Assembly (NCBI GenBank): GCA_014084085.1
Contig: NPFB01000151.1
Span: forward strand, 93,836-136,973
Source of the DNA: Hondaea fermentalgiana
Lineage: Eukaryota; Sar; Bigyra; Thraustochytrida; Thraustochytriidae
Reading direction: 5' to 3'
DNA length: 43,138 bases
Shown: positions 1-9,411 of the stretch, piece by piece
How positions within the stretch are numbered: the first letter of the stretch is position 1
Layout of the letters: each line of letters starts with the position of its first letter
The notes under the pieces: generated by a model
Told to the model about the DNA's origin: nothing
Seen by the model: only the letters and a program-made list of their open reading frames with translations
The model's database searches: none
Translations under genes and position numbers: made by a program

Positions 1-53
1 TGCCTTGCCTTGCCTTGCCTTGCCTTGCCTTGCCTTGCCTTGCCTTGCCTTGC
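1..53. repeat. TGCCT pentanucleotide microsatellite at the window edge
   Basis: About ten perfect copies of TGCCT run from the first base, so the array is cut by the window boundary. All three plus-strand frames through it read as Pro/Cys/Leu/Ala repeats, which explains spurious ORFs. An array at the very edge may also mark a contig end caused by the repeat. Confidence 0.95.
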
Positions 54-234
54 GGCCCCCACGCTTTCGCTGCCGTCGCCGCAGGCACGCACGCACGCAC
101 GCACGCACGCAGTGCAGCTGCAGCTGCAGCTGCACGCAGCAGCAGCAGCAGCAGCAGATGCGCGCCCACTTCACGCTCTGCCTCTTTGCCCTCTCTCCTC
201 TGCTCTGCAGCTGCAGCTGCCACTGCTCGCCGCG

Positions 235-310
235 CGCGAGAATCGCACCCGGCTCACAGAAGACCAGGCGTGAAGCACGCGAGAATCGCACCCGGCTCAA
301 GGAAGACCAG
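235..310. repeat. Two-copy direct repeat, about 33 bp with a 43-bp period
   Basis: The segment starting CGCGAGAATCGCACCCGGCT near 235 and ending AGACCAG at 267 recurs at 278-310 with about one mismatch. It sits in non-coding DNA and has no evident function. Confidence 0.8.
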
Positions 311-972
311 CCGCGAAGTGACGCACGGGCGGACGCAAGCTGACGCGTGAAGTGAAATTCATGCGAAAAGTCAGTCGCCACACGCGCTCTCTTCCCCGCC
401 GCCGCACCGTGTGCGTGCGCAGGAACCGGCCGGCCGGCCGCGGGACCGGTTCTGTCTCCGATATCAGCTGCAGATCGGCCCGCGCAGGCCTCGGAGGGGG
501 CGAGGGGTCGCGCAGCGCAGAGCAGAGCAGGAGCCCGAGAAGCCAGCCGGTACCGGCCTCGGCCTCGGCCTCGGCACCGGCCTCGGCGGCTGCGGCGCGC
601 TCTGTCTTGCTCTGCGTGGCGTGCTTCACGCGCGTCCGCCCCCTCACTTGCCTTCTCCCCTCTCGCCCCCCGCACACACACCCCGCACCTCGTATCTCCC
701 ACACTTTCCTTCCTCTGCCCGGGTGTCTAGCTCCCCACACAGGCGTTCCGGCCGCACACTTTGCACGCGAGGAGACCTGAAAAGAACCGCGGGAAACCGC
801 GCCGGACCAGGCGGTCCCCGGCAGCGTCAGCAGCCGCGTCCGAGGCCTCTGTCCCTGCTTATTTACTGTTATATCCAGTCACTGCCGCAGCAGCCACCAT
901 GATGGCCACTGCTCCGCGAGCTCCGTGCTCGATGCCGCGGCTCATCCCGACTTCAAGCCCTCGCTCCGAATT

Positions 973-1062
973 CGCTCGCTCGCTCGCTCGCTTGGCTTCT
1001 TCCCGGCCGCGCCTGTGTCCATCCCTCCTCCCTCCCGCGTCCAGCGAGCGAGCGAGCGAGCG
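973..1062. repeat. Inverted pair of tetranucleotide arrays (CGCT)5 and (AGCG)5
   Basis: 973-992 is five copies of CGCT and 1043-1062 is its exact reverse complement, separated by 50 bases. In single-stranded DNA or RNA this could form a 20-bp stem. A further CGCT array lies at 2261-2278. Confidence 0.85.
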
Positions 1063-2489
1063 AGCGGCGGCACGCGCGCGCGTCCCGGACGCAGCTGCAG
1101 CGCGCTCTCATCCGCCCTGCCGCCAGGCTGGTTCTGTCTGCGACGTACGCAAGCAACAGCAAGCGCCGCGAGAATCCGGTCTCGGCGACGCGGCGATTGC
1201 CTTGCACGCAGGACGTACGCGCGATCGGGATCGAGACGGAGCAGGACGTGGGACGCGTGGGACGCTCCGGCGGGCCTCGTCGCGCCTTTTCGCGCCGCAG
1301 TCGCCCGGGATCATCCCGCCGCTGCGCTGGAGTCGGAGGAGCAGAAAGAACCCAAGAAGAGCTCCAAGAAGAACGCGACCGACGCCGCGTCCGAGGTAGG
1401 CGCGGCCGCTGCTTCGCGCGCCTCGCAGAACGAGCACGACGAGCAGCCGAGCCTCGCCCTTCTTCTTCACGCGCCTCGGTCGATCTAAGGAACGAACGAT
1501 CGATCGCGGCCTCCGTGATGCGACGCGCAGCAGCTGCACTGCGCGCGGCTCTGCCTCGCCCGCTCTGCCTCGGCCGAGGCCTCGGCGCGACGCAGAAGGC
1601 CCGGCCGCGCCCGCCGGTCTCGCCGCCGCGCCGCTCGTCCTCGGGCGCGTCGTCGTGGCCGCGCCCCGCGCGGCGTCCTCATGGTCCCGCGCTCCGTCGC
1701 GGTTCTGCAAGCGCGCTTGGCTAGGCCTGCTCGCCCGCCTGTCTGATAGCGCGCAAGCAGAGGGGCCGTTCTCTCCGTTCCGCCCTGCTTGCGCCCTATC
1801 AAATTTCAAAATCCGCCCCGTTCTCTCCGTGCCCAACCGCCGCCGCCCGCCACGGTCATTCCCATGAGGCCCTCGCGCCGCCGCCGCCGCCGCCATCGCT
1901 GCGACTTCACGGTTCGTCAGGGCGCACACACCCGCAGCCGGCTTCCCGCAGCGCGCGCCAGTTCCGCCGCGCACCTCGGGGCCTCCTCGCGGAACGCAAG
2001 GTCGCCCCGCGCTGTGGGGCGCAGGAAAAGGGGCGCCCGCGCTGACCTTCTGACCGCCCGCCCGCCCGCTCTCGGCCAGCGCAGCAGACCGGGCAAGAAC
2101 TGGCTGCACTTGCGGCCGCCGATAGCGCACTTGCGGCGCGCCTCGCGCCACTTGCGGCAGAGGCCTCGGCGCGTGCGTGCGTGCGTGTGTATGTACGTGT
2201 GTGTTTGCGCGGCCTGCGCTGCCCGGCTCCCTGCCTCCTCCCTCAGGCTCCCCGCCCGGCCGCTCGCTCGCTCGCTCGCACGAACGAACGTACATGCGGA
2301 ACGAACGTTGGCACACGCACGAACAGACGCAGCCTGCACCCAGCCGGGCACAGCCTGCCTGCGCCGGCCGCGCGACTTCACCCTATCTGCTCCGCGCCGC
2401 GCCGGGACCACGGCGTGCGATCTCCTCCGTTCGCGCCGGTTCCCCGCCGCCCTTTTTCCCTGCTCCTGCGGGTGCCCCGGAAATGTCCT

Positions 2490-2516
2490 GCCCCCCCCCC
2501 CTCCCCTTCCCCCCCG
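2490..2516. repeat. Poly-C tract (G-quadruplex/i-motif-prone)
   Basis: Runs of about 11, 4 and 7 cytosines are separated by one or two thymines, giving long G-runs on the minus strand. Such tracts are prone to slippage and sequencing error, so the exact length is uncertain. Confidence 0.7.
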
Positions 2517-3544
2517 TGCAGGCTGCCGCGGGTCAAAGGCCGGGCGCCCACACCCTCCCGCAGCCGGCGCGGCCGCTTGGGCGGGTGCGAATTCTCCAGT
2601 TACTTTGACTTTTTCCCACTTTGCCCCAGCATTCTCCATTTTGCCGGGCCTGGCATCCGCCTTTCCGCCTGCTACAGCCAAGGTGCTGGCCGCTGCACTG
2701 CACTGCACTGCGCTGCAGGCGGCGAACCGACGCCGTGGTCGGCGTCTTCAAGCAGCCCGGCCTGCTAGAAACTGCTGCTAAAAGCCGGCATCGAGCTCGC
2801 GAGCATGCGGGCGGGAGCTCGGCTCGGCCGGCACTGCGCATGCTCGCACGCCACATGCAACGCAATGCGATGCGATGCGCCTCGACGCGACGCGACGCGA
2901 CGCGACGCGACGTACACATAAACAAACAAACAAGCAAGCAAACAAAGCCACTGCCAGCAACCAAGGCGCCTGCGCCCACAGTATTTCCCACAGCGGCGGT
3001 GCGCGCGGGCTGCGGAGGAAGACGAGGCGCGGTCTCCTCCTTTTCGCTTCCGCCTCTCCTCGCCGCCTGAGAGAACGGCGCCGCGAGCGAACGAACGAGA
3101 AAGCCGCCGCCGCCCCTGGACGACGGCGCCGCCGCCTCCTCGCCGCCGCCTCGCGCCGGTCCTGCGCGCCGTGCCGTGCCGTGCCGGCCCGGCTTGGCTC
3201 GGCTCCGCTCCGCTCCGCTCGCCCGCTCGCCCGCTCGCGGCTTCTGCGCGCGCTTCGCGGCCGGGACGCCTCGGCGGCGTGGACGCACGAGGGCGTTACG
3301 GCGCGGCGAGCGGGAAAAGCAGAGCCGCGCTCGCGGAGGGTAGTTAGTTAGTTAGTTGGCCATAGCTAGGTGAGGGCGGATGGGAAAAGAAAAGACAAAC
3401 AAGGCACGGCAAGCAAGGCGAGGCGAGACGAGGGCTGGGAAAAGTAAAGGGGGAAAAGCAGGCGGGAGGAAGCGGGGCGGCAAGCACCGGCGGGGCGAGC
3501 ACAGCAAACTCTCAACTCGAGCATCCGAAGCAAAACCGCAACTC

Positions 3545-3602
3545 AGCAGCAGCACAGCAGCAGCAGCAGCACAGCAGCAGCAGCAGCAGCAGCAGCAGCA
3601 AG
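3545..3602 (+). repeat. CAG trinucleotide tract in the presumed 5' UTR of the Rieske gene
   Basis: A nearly pure CAG array with two interruptions ends only 28 bases before the ATG at 3630. It is upstream of the first ATG of the Rieske frame, so it is probably untranslated or promoter sequence. CAG runs form imperfect hairpins and vary in length. Confidence 0.85.
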
Positions 3603-3629
3603 CAACCGCGCATCCTCGCCTCAGGAAGA

Positions 3630-5381
3630 ATGCTCGCCCGCTCGAGCATGATGCGCGCCCGCGCGGCCGCCGCCGCGGCACGGCCTGTGAGCTTTAAGCG
3701 CGACGCAAGGCGCGCGTTCTCGCCCACGGCCACCACCATCCTCAACCAGGGCGCCCAGGCGCAGCAGCAAAAGGCCGCTCCCGAGGCCGGCCAGGAGGTC
3801 TTTCAGGCCCACTTCGAGACCGTCAAGTCCAGCTTTGACCCGGTCGTCCGCGAGACCAAGGAGAAGATCGACTGGACCTCCCCGGAGACCTACGCCGCCG
3901 TCACCCGCCCGCCCCACCAGGCATACACGCTCTCCCCCGAGACCTACGAGAGCGAGGAGTTCTACGAGGTCGAGAAGGAGCGCGTCTGGGGTAAGTCCTG
4001 GGTCTGCATCGGTCTCGCCGACCAGATCCGCCAGGCCGGTGACACCATCACCGCCGAGCTCGCCGGCCAGCCCATCTTCGCCGTCCGCGACAAGTCCGGC
4101 AAGCTCAACGGCTTCCGCAACGTCTGCCGCCACCGCGGCTCCAAGCTCGTCCGCAAGGATGGTCGCTACCCCGTCATCTCCTGCCCGTACCACCGCTGGG
4201 GATACGCCCTCGATGGACGCCTCCTCGCCACCCCCATGTGGGACACCGTAGAGGGCGGTGACCGCTACGACGCCAAGACCGGCACCTTCAAGGAGTCCAA
4301 GAACAAGACCAAGGCCAAGAAGAAGCAGGCCGCCGTCGGCGCCTCCGGCCTCACCGATGAGGAGGCCGCCGCCGAGGTCGCCGAGGCCGAGCAGCGCGTC
4401 ATCGCCAGCGCCGCCGCCGCCGAGAAGGCCACCGCCGAGGCCAAGGCCTCCGGCGCCTGCGACCAGATGGAGAGCATCATGCAGGCCTTCGACACCGCCC
4501 ACATCGACGCCTTCGACAAGAAGGACTTCTCCCTCTTCAAGGTCCGCGTTGAGCAGTGGGGCTGCTTCATCTTCGCCACCCTCGCCTCCGAGGAGGAGGT
4601 GCCCCCCGTCGAGACCTACCTCGGCGACGTCGCCAAGCAGCTCGAGTCCTACGACCTCGAGAGCCTCGTCAGCGTGCGCGAGCACAAGTACGACTCCAAG
4701 GCCAACTGGAAGCTCCTCGCCGAGAACTTCATGGAGTACTACCATCTTCCCAGCGTGCACCCCGCTCTCTGCAACGTCTCCCGCGTTGATGACCACCACC
4801 GCGAGCAGGGCGCCTCCATGGCCGTCTCCTTTGTGACCCGCCCCCTCACCAACGGCGGCACCCCCATTGACCCGGCCGTCCTCCCCTCCTTCCCTGGTCT
4901 CGCCGAGGACTGCAAGCTCACCGGTGTCTTCCACCAGCTCTTCCCCAACATCTTCTACTTCCTCCTCCCCAGCCACATCTTCGTTGTCCGCCTCGACCCC
5001 ACCTCGCCCACCACCACCATCGAGCACGCCAACCTCCTCGTCCACCCCAGCGTCATTGAGGACGCTGCCGTCAAGGAGGAGACCGATATTCTCAACGCCA
5101 AGATCGATGCCATGTTCGACTTCTACGACATGACCAACCGCGAGGATATTGACATTTGCGAGATGGTCCAGGAGGGTGTCAAGAACAAGTCCTACCGTGG
5201 CGGCCGCGTCTCCTTCCGCTTCGAGGAGACCATCCACCGCTTCCAGAACATGCTCATTGACCACATGGTCGGCTACCCTGGCCGCATCCCCAAGGGCGAC
5301 AAGGACATCCCCTTCTACATTGGTGGCCAGTGCCCCGCTGAGGCCAAGAACTCGATTGTCAACCTCGAGAACAACCTCTAA
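3630..5381 (+). CDS. Mitochondrial Rieske non-heme iron oxygenase (choline/betaine/carnitine oxygenase-like)
   Basis: This 583-residue protein has the two-part plan of Rieske oxygenase alpha subunits. The [2Fe-2S] motif is visible as C166-x-H168 and C185-x2-H188. The catalytic domain has NFMEYYHLPSVH (366-377), giving the bridging acid E369 and iron ligands H372 and H377; the third, acidic ligand probably lies in the segment around 500-510 (TNREDID). Residues 1-30 are rich in Arg, Ala and Ser and lack acids until D25, which fits a mitochondrial presequence. Between the two domains (about 205-295) is an unusual Lys/Ala/Glu-rich insertion. The closest general type is the choline monooxygenase/GbcA/carnitine oxygenase group, but substrate is unknown and no reductase partner lies in the window. 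Codons end almost always in C or G, more strictly than in neighbouring genes, suggesting high expression. The start is the first ATG of the frame. Confidence 0.9.
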   Translation: MLARSSMMRARAAAAAARPVSFKRDARRAFSPTATTILNQGAQAQQQKAAPEAGQEVFQAHFETVKSSFDPVVRETKEKIDWTSPETYAAVTRPPHQAYTLSPETYESEEFYEVEKERVWGKSWVCIGLADQIRQAGDTITAELAGQPIFAVRDKSGKLNGFRNVCRHRGSKLVRKDGRYPVISCPYHRWGYALDGRLLATPMWDTVEGGDRYDAKTGTFKESKNKTKAKKKQAAVGASGLTDEEAAAEVAEAEQRVIASAAAAEKATAEAKASGACDQMESIMQAFDTAHIDAFDKKDFSLFKVRVEQWGCFIFATLASEEEVPPVETYLGDVAKQLESYDLESLVSVREHKYDSKANWKLLAENFMEYYHLPSVHPALCNVSRVDDHHREQGASMAVSFVTRPLTNGGTPIDPAVLPSFPGLAEDCKLTGVFHQLFPNIFYFLLPSHIFVVRLDPTSPTTTIEHANLLVHPSVIEDAAVKEETDILNAKIDAMFDFYDMTNREDIDICEMVQEGVKNKSYRGGRVSFRFEETIHRFQNMLIDHMVGYPGRIPKGDKDIPFYIGGQCPAEAKNSIVNLENNL

Positions 5382-6852
5382 GTCATCGTCTCGGCCTCGC
5401 GTAGAGCTGCTGCCGTCACCCAAGCTTGAAGAGATCCAAGCTCTGGCTTCACCTTACTTCCTCTCACTCTGATCCCTCTTCCCCCACTCACACACTCAAA
5501 CAAAAAACCAACATACTGCGACCTCAACCCTTACATCTTCACGTTCCGTGTAATAACTTCACATGTTTTCTCTGATCAACCTCGTTCTCGCTCTTCTCTT
5601 CTCTTTCCTTTATCTTGCTTGCTTGCTTGCTTAATAATGAGTCTCTTTGGCCATGTCTCCAACAATCCAATCAGCAAGGTACCTCGCTGTTAACGCGCGT
5701 CACTTTCGCATACGCGATCGCATCTAGAGTATAGTCGTCAGAATCGAAGTCCTCCATGGATCGCCTTGCTGCCCCCACCCGGATGTGGTCACTACTTCTC
5801 CTCATCTCGCAAGATCCCAAGCATGTGACAACATGAAATGAAGGAACATTTCGGCCTTCTCTTGCCACCTCCTCGCCCTTCTTCAAGGCCTTTTCGCAAA
5901 ACCTGAAACGAATCTTCCCAATCTCCCTCCCCTCCTCTCGATTTCCCCGCCCTCCCCTCGCGCGCCGCCCTCCTCGCCGCCGCGCCCGGCCGCGCCGTCT
6001 CCCCGCGCGGCGCGCCGCCCCTTGGCGCCCTTCATCCCTCGCGCGCCTTGGCCAAGCCAGGTCCTCGCACACCCCTCCTCCGCCGCACACCGCGCACCCC
6101 TCCGCGCACCCCAAAAGATACCGTGCACACCGGGTGTGCGCGCGATCGCAGGCGGCGCCTCCCGGTCCAGTATCCTCCCTCCCGAGCCTCGGTTCGACCC
6201 CGCGCAGCCCAAGCCGTCTTCGCGGCCTTCGACATCCTCCTCGCCGCCGTCGAGGTCGCCGTCGCCGTCGAGGTCGAGGTCGAGATAAAAGTCGAAATCG
6301 AGGTCGAGAGGGAGGTCGAGGGCCGAAGAGGACCGGGGAGCGGGACGCAGGCGCGGCGCGGCGAGAGCGCAAGACGCACCGGCGAGGTGGCGGACGAGGG
6401 CGGGTCCCAGACCGTCGCGCTGGGGCCCGGGGCCGACGAAGGCGGCGCCGTCCGACGCGGCAAACTCGCAACGCGAGCCGTGTCTGACACAGCGGGAGGA
6501 GCGGAGAAGAGCAGACCCTCAACCGACGCCTTCCTTCAAGCGAGCGGCCACGGACGCGGACGTGGTAAACGTCCACGTGGAAAACGTGCACGTACAAACT
6601 GCACGTACAAACTGCACGTACAAACTGCACGTACAAACTGCACGTAGAAACGAACGGACGCTGACGATCGAGCGAACGCACCTTGGGCGGAGAAAGATCC
6701 TGAAGGGTACAGCCAGATCCATCTCGTCGTATTAGAGCGCGAGATCCGTCCTTGACGTCGACGCGAACAAGAAGCGAGATTGTGACGTGGGCCCCGACCA
6801 AGAGCGAGGCGAAGGAAAAGGCAAAGCACCGAGAGGAGCCAAGGAAAGAACC
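5382..6852. other. Intergenic region between the Rieske and CaiB genes
   Basis: The left part is pyrimidine-rich, with a CTTG array at 5615-5632, and probably holds the 3' UTR of the Rieske gene. The middle is GC-rich, with GAGGTC/GTCGCC hexamer repeats at about 6235-6330. The right part holds the 13-bp ACGT-core repeats listed separately. A 376-codon minus-strand frame (5671-6801) is low complexity and translates the repeats, so it is not called. Confidence 0.6.
6575..6650. promoter_or_regulatory. Iterated 13-bp ACGT-core element upstream of the CaiB gene
   Basis: Four perfect copies of the 13-mer GCACGTACAAACT occupy 6588-6639, and a fifth degenerate copy follows to 6650. A CCACGTGG palindrome (G-box-like, CACGTG core) sits just upstream at 6574-6581. 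ACGT cores are bound by bZIP and bHLH factors in other eukaryotes, and the array lies about 200-265 bases before the ATG at 6853. A regulatory role is inferred from position and repetition. Confidence 0.5.
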
Positions 6853-9411
6853 ATGGCGTGGTGGCAGAGCCCGCGATGGCGCAAGGCCGCGCTTGCAGGC
6901 CTCGCGCTCGTGCTGGCAGCAGGGCTCGTGAACCAGCGTAAAAAGAGACGAGCTGCGGAAAAGGCGCTAAAGGACAAAAAGCGCAAAAAGGTCGAACAAC
7001 GAACACGCGATCCGGCCCTTGTGAACCCAAAAGAGGAGAAGCTCCTCACGGGCCTGCGCGTCGTGGATATGTCCACACACATCGCGGCGCCCAATGTGGG
7101 CAGGTGTCTTGCAGACCTCGGCGCAGAGGTCATCAAGGTCGAAAGTCCTGGCGGAGACCTCATGCGCAGGCTGCTCATCGATTTCGAGCAGCCGCGCACC
7201 TTTGGAAGCATCTTCGAGACGCAAAACTTGGGCAAATTCTCCCTCGTCCTCGACCTCAAGAACGAAAAGGACAAGGAAACGCTCAAGGACCTCCTCCGCG
7301 ACGCCGACGTTCTCATTTCCAACACCCGGAGGCGATCCCTCGTCAAGCTCGGCCTCACGTACGAGGATCTCGCCCAGGAATTTCCCCACCTCATTTACGC
7401 TCACGTGAGCGCCTGGGGCGTGCGTGGCGCCGATGCTGGTCTTCCAGGCTATGACATTGGTGCCTTCTGGGCCGGCACCGGACTGGCCGCGCTCGTCAAC
7501 CCGCCAGAAAAATTCAGCACCTATCCAGGCGCCGTTGGCGACCAGACTGCGAGCCAGATCTTACTCTCCTCCATTCAAATGGCGCTTCTCGAACGCATTC
7601 GTGGCGGCCGCGGCCGCAAGATTGAGGTCTCGCTCATTCATGTTGGTACCTGGGTTCTTGCCCCTCAGATTCTCACGTCGGAGCGCATTCCAGATGGCAC
7701 CGTCCCAGACTACAACGCTAAGCCAGCGGCCAAGATTGTCGACCAAATCTACAGCACCAAGCCCAAGGCTGAAGGCGCAGATGCCATCATTGCCATTCTT
7801 TACAAAGGCTCTTTCCACGACGAGCGCGCTGCGGAGGAAGAGCTTCGCGAGATCCTCGAGCTTCCGCACGATGCCGCCCACGACGTCGTCGCGGAGCGCA
7901 TCTCCACCTTGACCGCCGACGAGGTGGAAGCAAAGCTCAAGGGTGCCGAGTGCTTGCGAGTTCGACATTACCAAAACCTCTTTGAAATGTGGGACGAGTT
8001 TGGTGTCAAGGCCAAGGATCCGGACTACCATCCTTCCACCGGCATGGCTGAGCGCTCGCCGCCTCGCTACGACGACGTCACATTTGTACCTCGCATTCCA
8101 ATGGAGTTCTCTGCTTACCCGCATCACGGTTCCATCTTCGGTGCACCGCACCTTGGCGAGGACTCTACATGCGTGCGCAAAAATAAGTGGCTCAGCAAGT
8201 CCTTTGGCTTGCCTCCACCGCAGAGCGTCCTTGACGGCGACGACATCGATGACGACGAAACCCTTCTTGAGTCCCACACAGATGACGGCACGGGCGCGCC
8301 CGTTCCCGCACACCATCTTCTGCACGACATTGTCGTTCTCGAAGTCGGAGACGTCGCTAATCGCCACGACGTTGCCGTGGCCGCTACCGGCAAGCTGCTC
8401 GCTGAAGCCGGAGCTCACGTCTACAAGATCAACTCGAACCCGAGCGTTGACGATCCTCTCCTCCGCGAGTCCTCTGCAGTCTACGATCATTATCACTCGG
8501 TCAAGACTGAAATATCATCCAAAAAGGAAATCCAACGCGCCAAGGCGAATGCCAACATTCTCCTCACGGATCTCAGTGATGAACGTCTCAAGGCCCTCGG
8601 GCTCGACTTTGAGAGCCTGAAAAAGGTCAGTCCCAGCATCGTCGTTGTTCGTCTCGTCGGCAGCATGGCAGACGCGGACAACCAGGACTTTTCCGCGCTT
8701 TGCTCCGCGTACATGAATCGCGGCCTCGGCAACGTCCTCGGCGGTCGCCCGACCACGGCCATGCCCCGTTTCCCCGAACACGTGTTTGAGAACATGGCCA
8801 GCGCTTTCATTACGAGCGCATGCACGGGAGGCCTCTTGCACCAAGCTCGCAAAGGCACACCAGAGGTCGTCACCGTCAGCTACGAACGCATTGGTCTCTG
8901 GCTCGGCCAGCTCGGCGCAGTCTCCGTGCTCCGCGATAAATCCTCTTATCAAATGGTTGCCTTTGATCGCAAGATCACACAAAAGGACTACCCCGTCTTT
9001 GGCTTCATGTCGCACAAGACCAAGGATGGCGCCTGGATCCAGCTCCTCGGACTTGACACAAAGCGCCATCTTCCCAACATTCTTAGCTCGCTCGGCTGCA
9101 AGTGGACCACCTACGCTCGTGCGGCCTACTCTTACCTCTTTGAGGTCGACCACAACGACAAGCACCTTCTTCGCAAGCTGCAGCCGCTCTTTATCACCAT
9201 CAATCAGTCCATCGAGAGCAACTTTGCCAAGTTCACGCGAGAAGAGCTCGTTGCCACCTTTGACGCCAATGACACTTGGTATGGCCCAGTTCGCATGCCA
9301 TCACAGCTCATTTCGTACCAGCAGCAATGGGACAACGATGTCTTCTCTAAGGGCGACGCCGATTCCGATGAGGTCCTCATCAATTCTCCGATTCGGGTCT
9401 TCGCAGCCTAA
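6853..9411 (+). CDS. Membrane-anchored tandem CaiB/BaiF (class III CoA-transferase) protein
   Basis: The frame opens upstream with a GTG at 6787, but the first ATG (6853, context ACCATGG) gives 852 residues and is chosen. Residues 11-26 form a hydrophobic segment followed by a Lys/Arg cluster, a likely signal anchor. Residues 64-455 are a full CaiB/BaiF unit: GLRVVDMSTHIAAP at the start, LADLGAEVIKVESPGGD near 85-102, and YPGAVGD with D230 at the place of the family's catalytic Asp. Residues 490-852 repeat the fold (GKLLAEAGAHVYKINS; ANILLTDLSDERLKALGL), but where the first half has VGDQTAS the second reads PEHVFENMAS, so the nucleophile seems lost. Family enzymes move CoA between carboxylic acids through an Asp-linked thioester. 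The acid used here is unknown. The fused double unit recalls DMSP lyase DddD only in outline. Confidence 0.85.
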   Translation: MAWWQSPRWRKAALAGLALVLAAGLVNQRKKRRAAEKALKDKKRKKVEQRTRDPALVNPKEEKLLTGLRVVDMSTHIAAPNVGRCLADLGAEVIKVESPGGDLMRRLLIDFEQPRTFGSIFETQNLGKFSLVLDLKNEKDKETLKDLLRDADVLISNTRRRSLVKLGLTYEDLAQEFPHLIYAHVSAWGVRGADAGLPGYDIGAFWAGTGLAALVNPPEKFSTYPGAVGDQTASQILLSSIQMALLERIRGGRGRKIEVSLIHVGTWVLAPQILTSERIPDGTVPDYNAKPAAKIVDQIYSTKPKAEGADAIIAILYKGSFHDERAAEEELREILELPHDAAHDVVAERISTLTADEVEAKLKGAECLRVRHYQNLFEMWDEFGVKAKDPDYHPSTGMAERSPPRYDDVTFVPRIPMEFSAYPHHGSIFGAPHLGEDSTCVRKNKWLSKSFGLPPPQSVLDGDDIDDDETLLESHTDDGTGAPVPAHHLLHDIVVLEVGDVANRHDVAVAATGKLLAEAGAHVYKINSNPSVDDPLLRESSAVYDHYHSVKTEISSKKEIQRAKANANILLTDLSDERLKALGLDFESLKKVSPSIVVVRLVGSMADADNQDFSALCSAYMNRGLGNVLGGRPTTAMPRFPEHVFENMASAFITSACTGGLLHQARKGTPEVVTVSYERIGLWLGQLGAVSVLRDKSSYQMVAFDRKITQKDYPVFGFMSHKTKDGAWIQLLGLDTKRHLPNILSSLGCKWTTYARAAYSYLFEVDHNDKHLLRKLQPLFITINQSIESNFAKFTREELVATFDANDTWYGPVRMPSQLISYQQQWDNDVFSKGDADSDEVLINSPIRVFAA

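Larger units (their letters stand above)
1..3629. other. GC-rich, microsatellite-dense region without a supportable gene
   Basis: Open frames here (the longest on the minus strand at 1108-2316) are made of Arg/Ala/Pro/Ser-rich low-complexity sequence, overlap in several frames at once, and show no domain. They look like by-products of high GC. The stretch is full of short tandem repeats: TGCCT, ACGC, GCA, GGCCTC, CGCT/AGCG, GACGC, AAAC and CAG. The last part must contain the promoter and 5' UTR of the Rieske gene at 3630. An exon of an intron-containing gene cannot be excluded, but I see no conserved protein segment. Confidence 0.6.

Noticed and set aside
1108..2316. A 402-codon minus-strand open frame
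   Set aside because: Arg/Ala/Gly-rich low complexity, overlapped by open frames in several other phases, no recognisable motif.
3989..3998. Splice-donor-like GGTAAGTCC inside the Rieske gene
   Set aside because: The frame continues through it into conserved sequence (KSWVCIGLADQIRQAG), so no intron is needed.
3621..5423. A 600-codon minus-strand open frame opposite the Rieske gene
   Set aside because: It is a shadow of the C/G-ending codons on the plus strand, rich in Val, Leu, Gly, Asp and Glu, with no domain; the plus-strand frame carries clear Rieske and iron-binding motifs.
6191..6197. GGTTCGA tRNA T-loop-like sequence (also at 24187)
   Set aside because: Flanking bases do not pair as a T-arm and no acceptor or anticodon arms are visible; I found no tRNA gene.
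5671..6801. A 376-codon minus-strand open frame between Rieske and CaiB genes
   Set aside because: Much of it is translation of the 13-bp repeats and Arg/Pro-rich low-complexity sequence; no domain.
6787..6852. Upstream extension of the CaiB frame
   Set aside because: The extension starts at GTG and is highly charged; the first ATG (6853) has a strong context and precedes the membrane segment directly.
6853..9411. Assignment of the double CaiB protein as the DMSP lyase DddD
   Set aside because: Only the two-half outline agrees; the catalytic Asp is in the first half rather than the second, and there is a membrane anchor.
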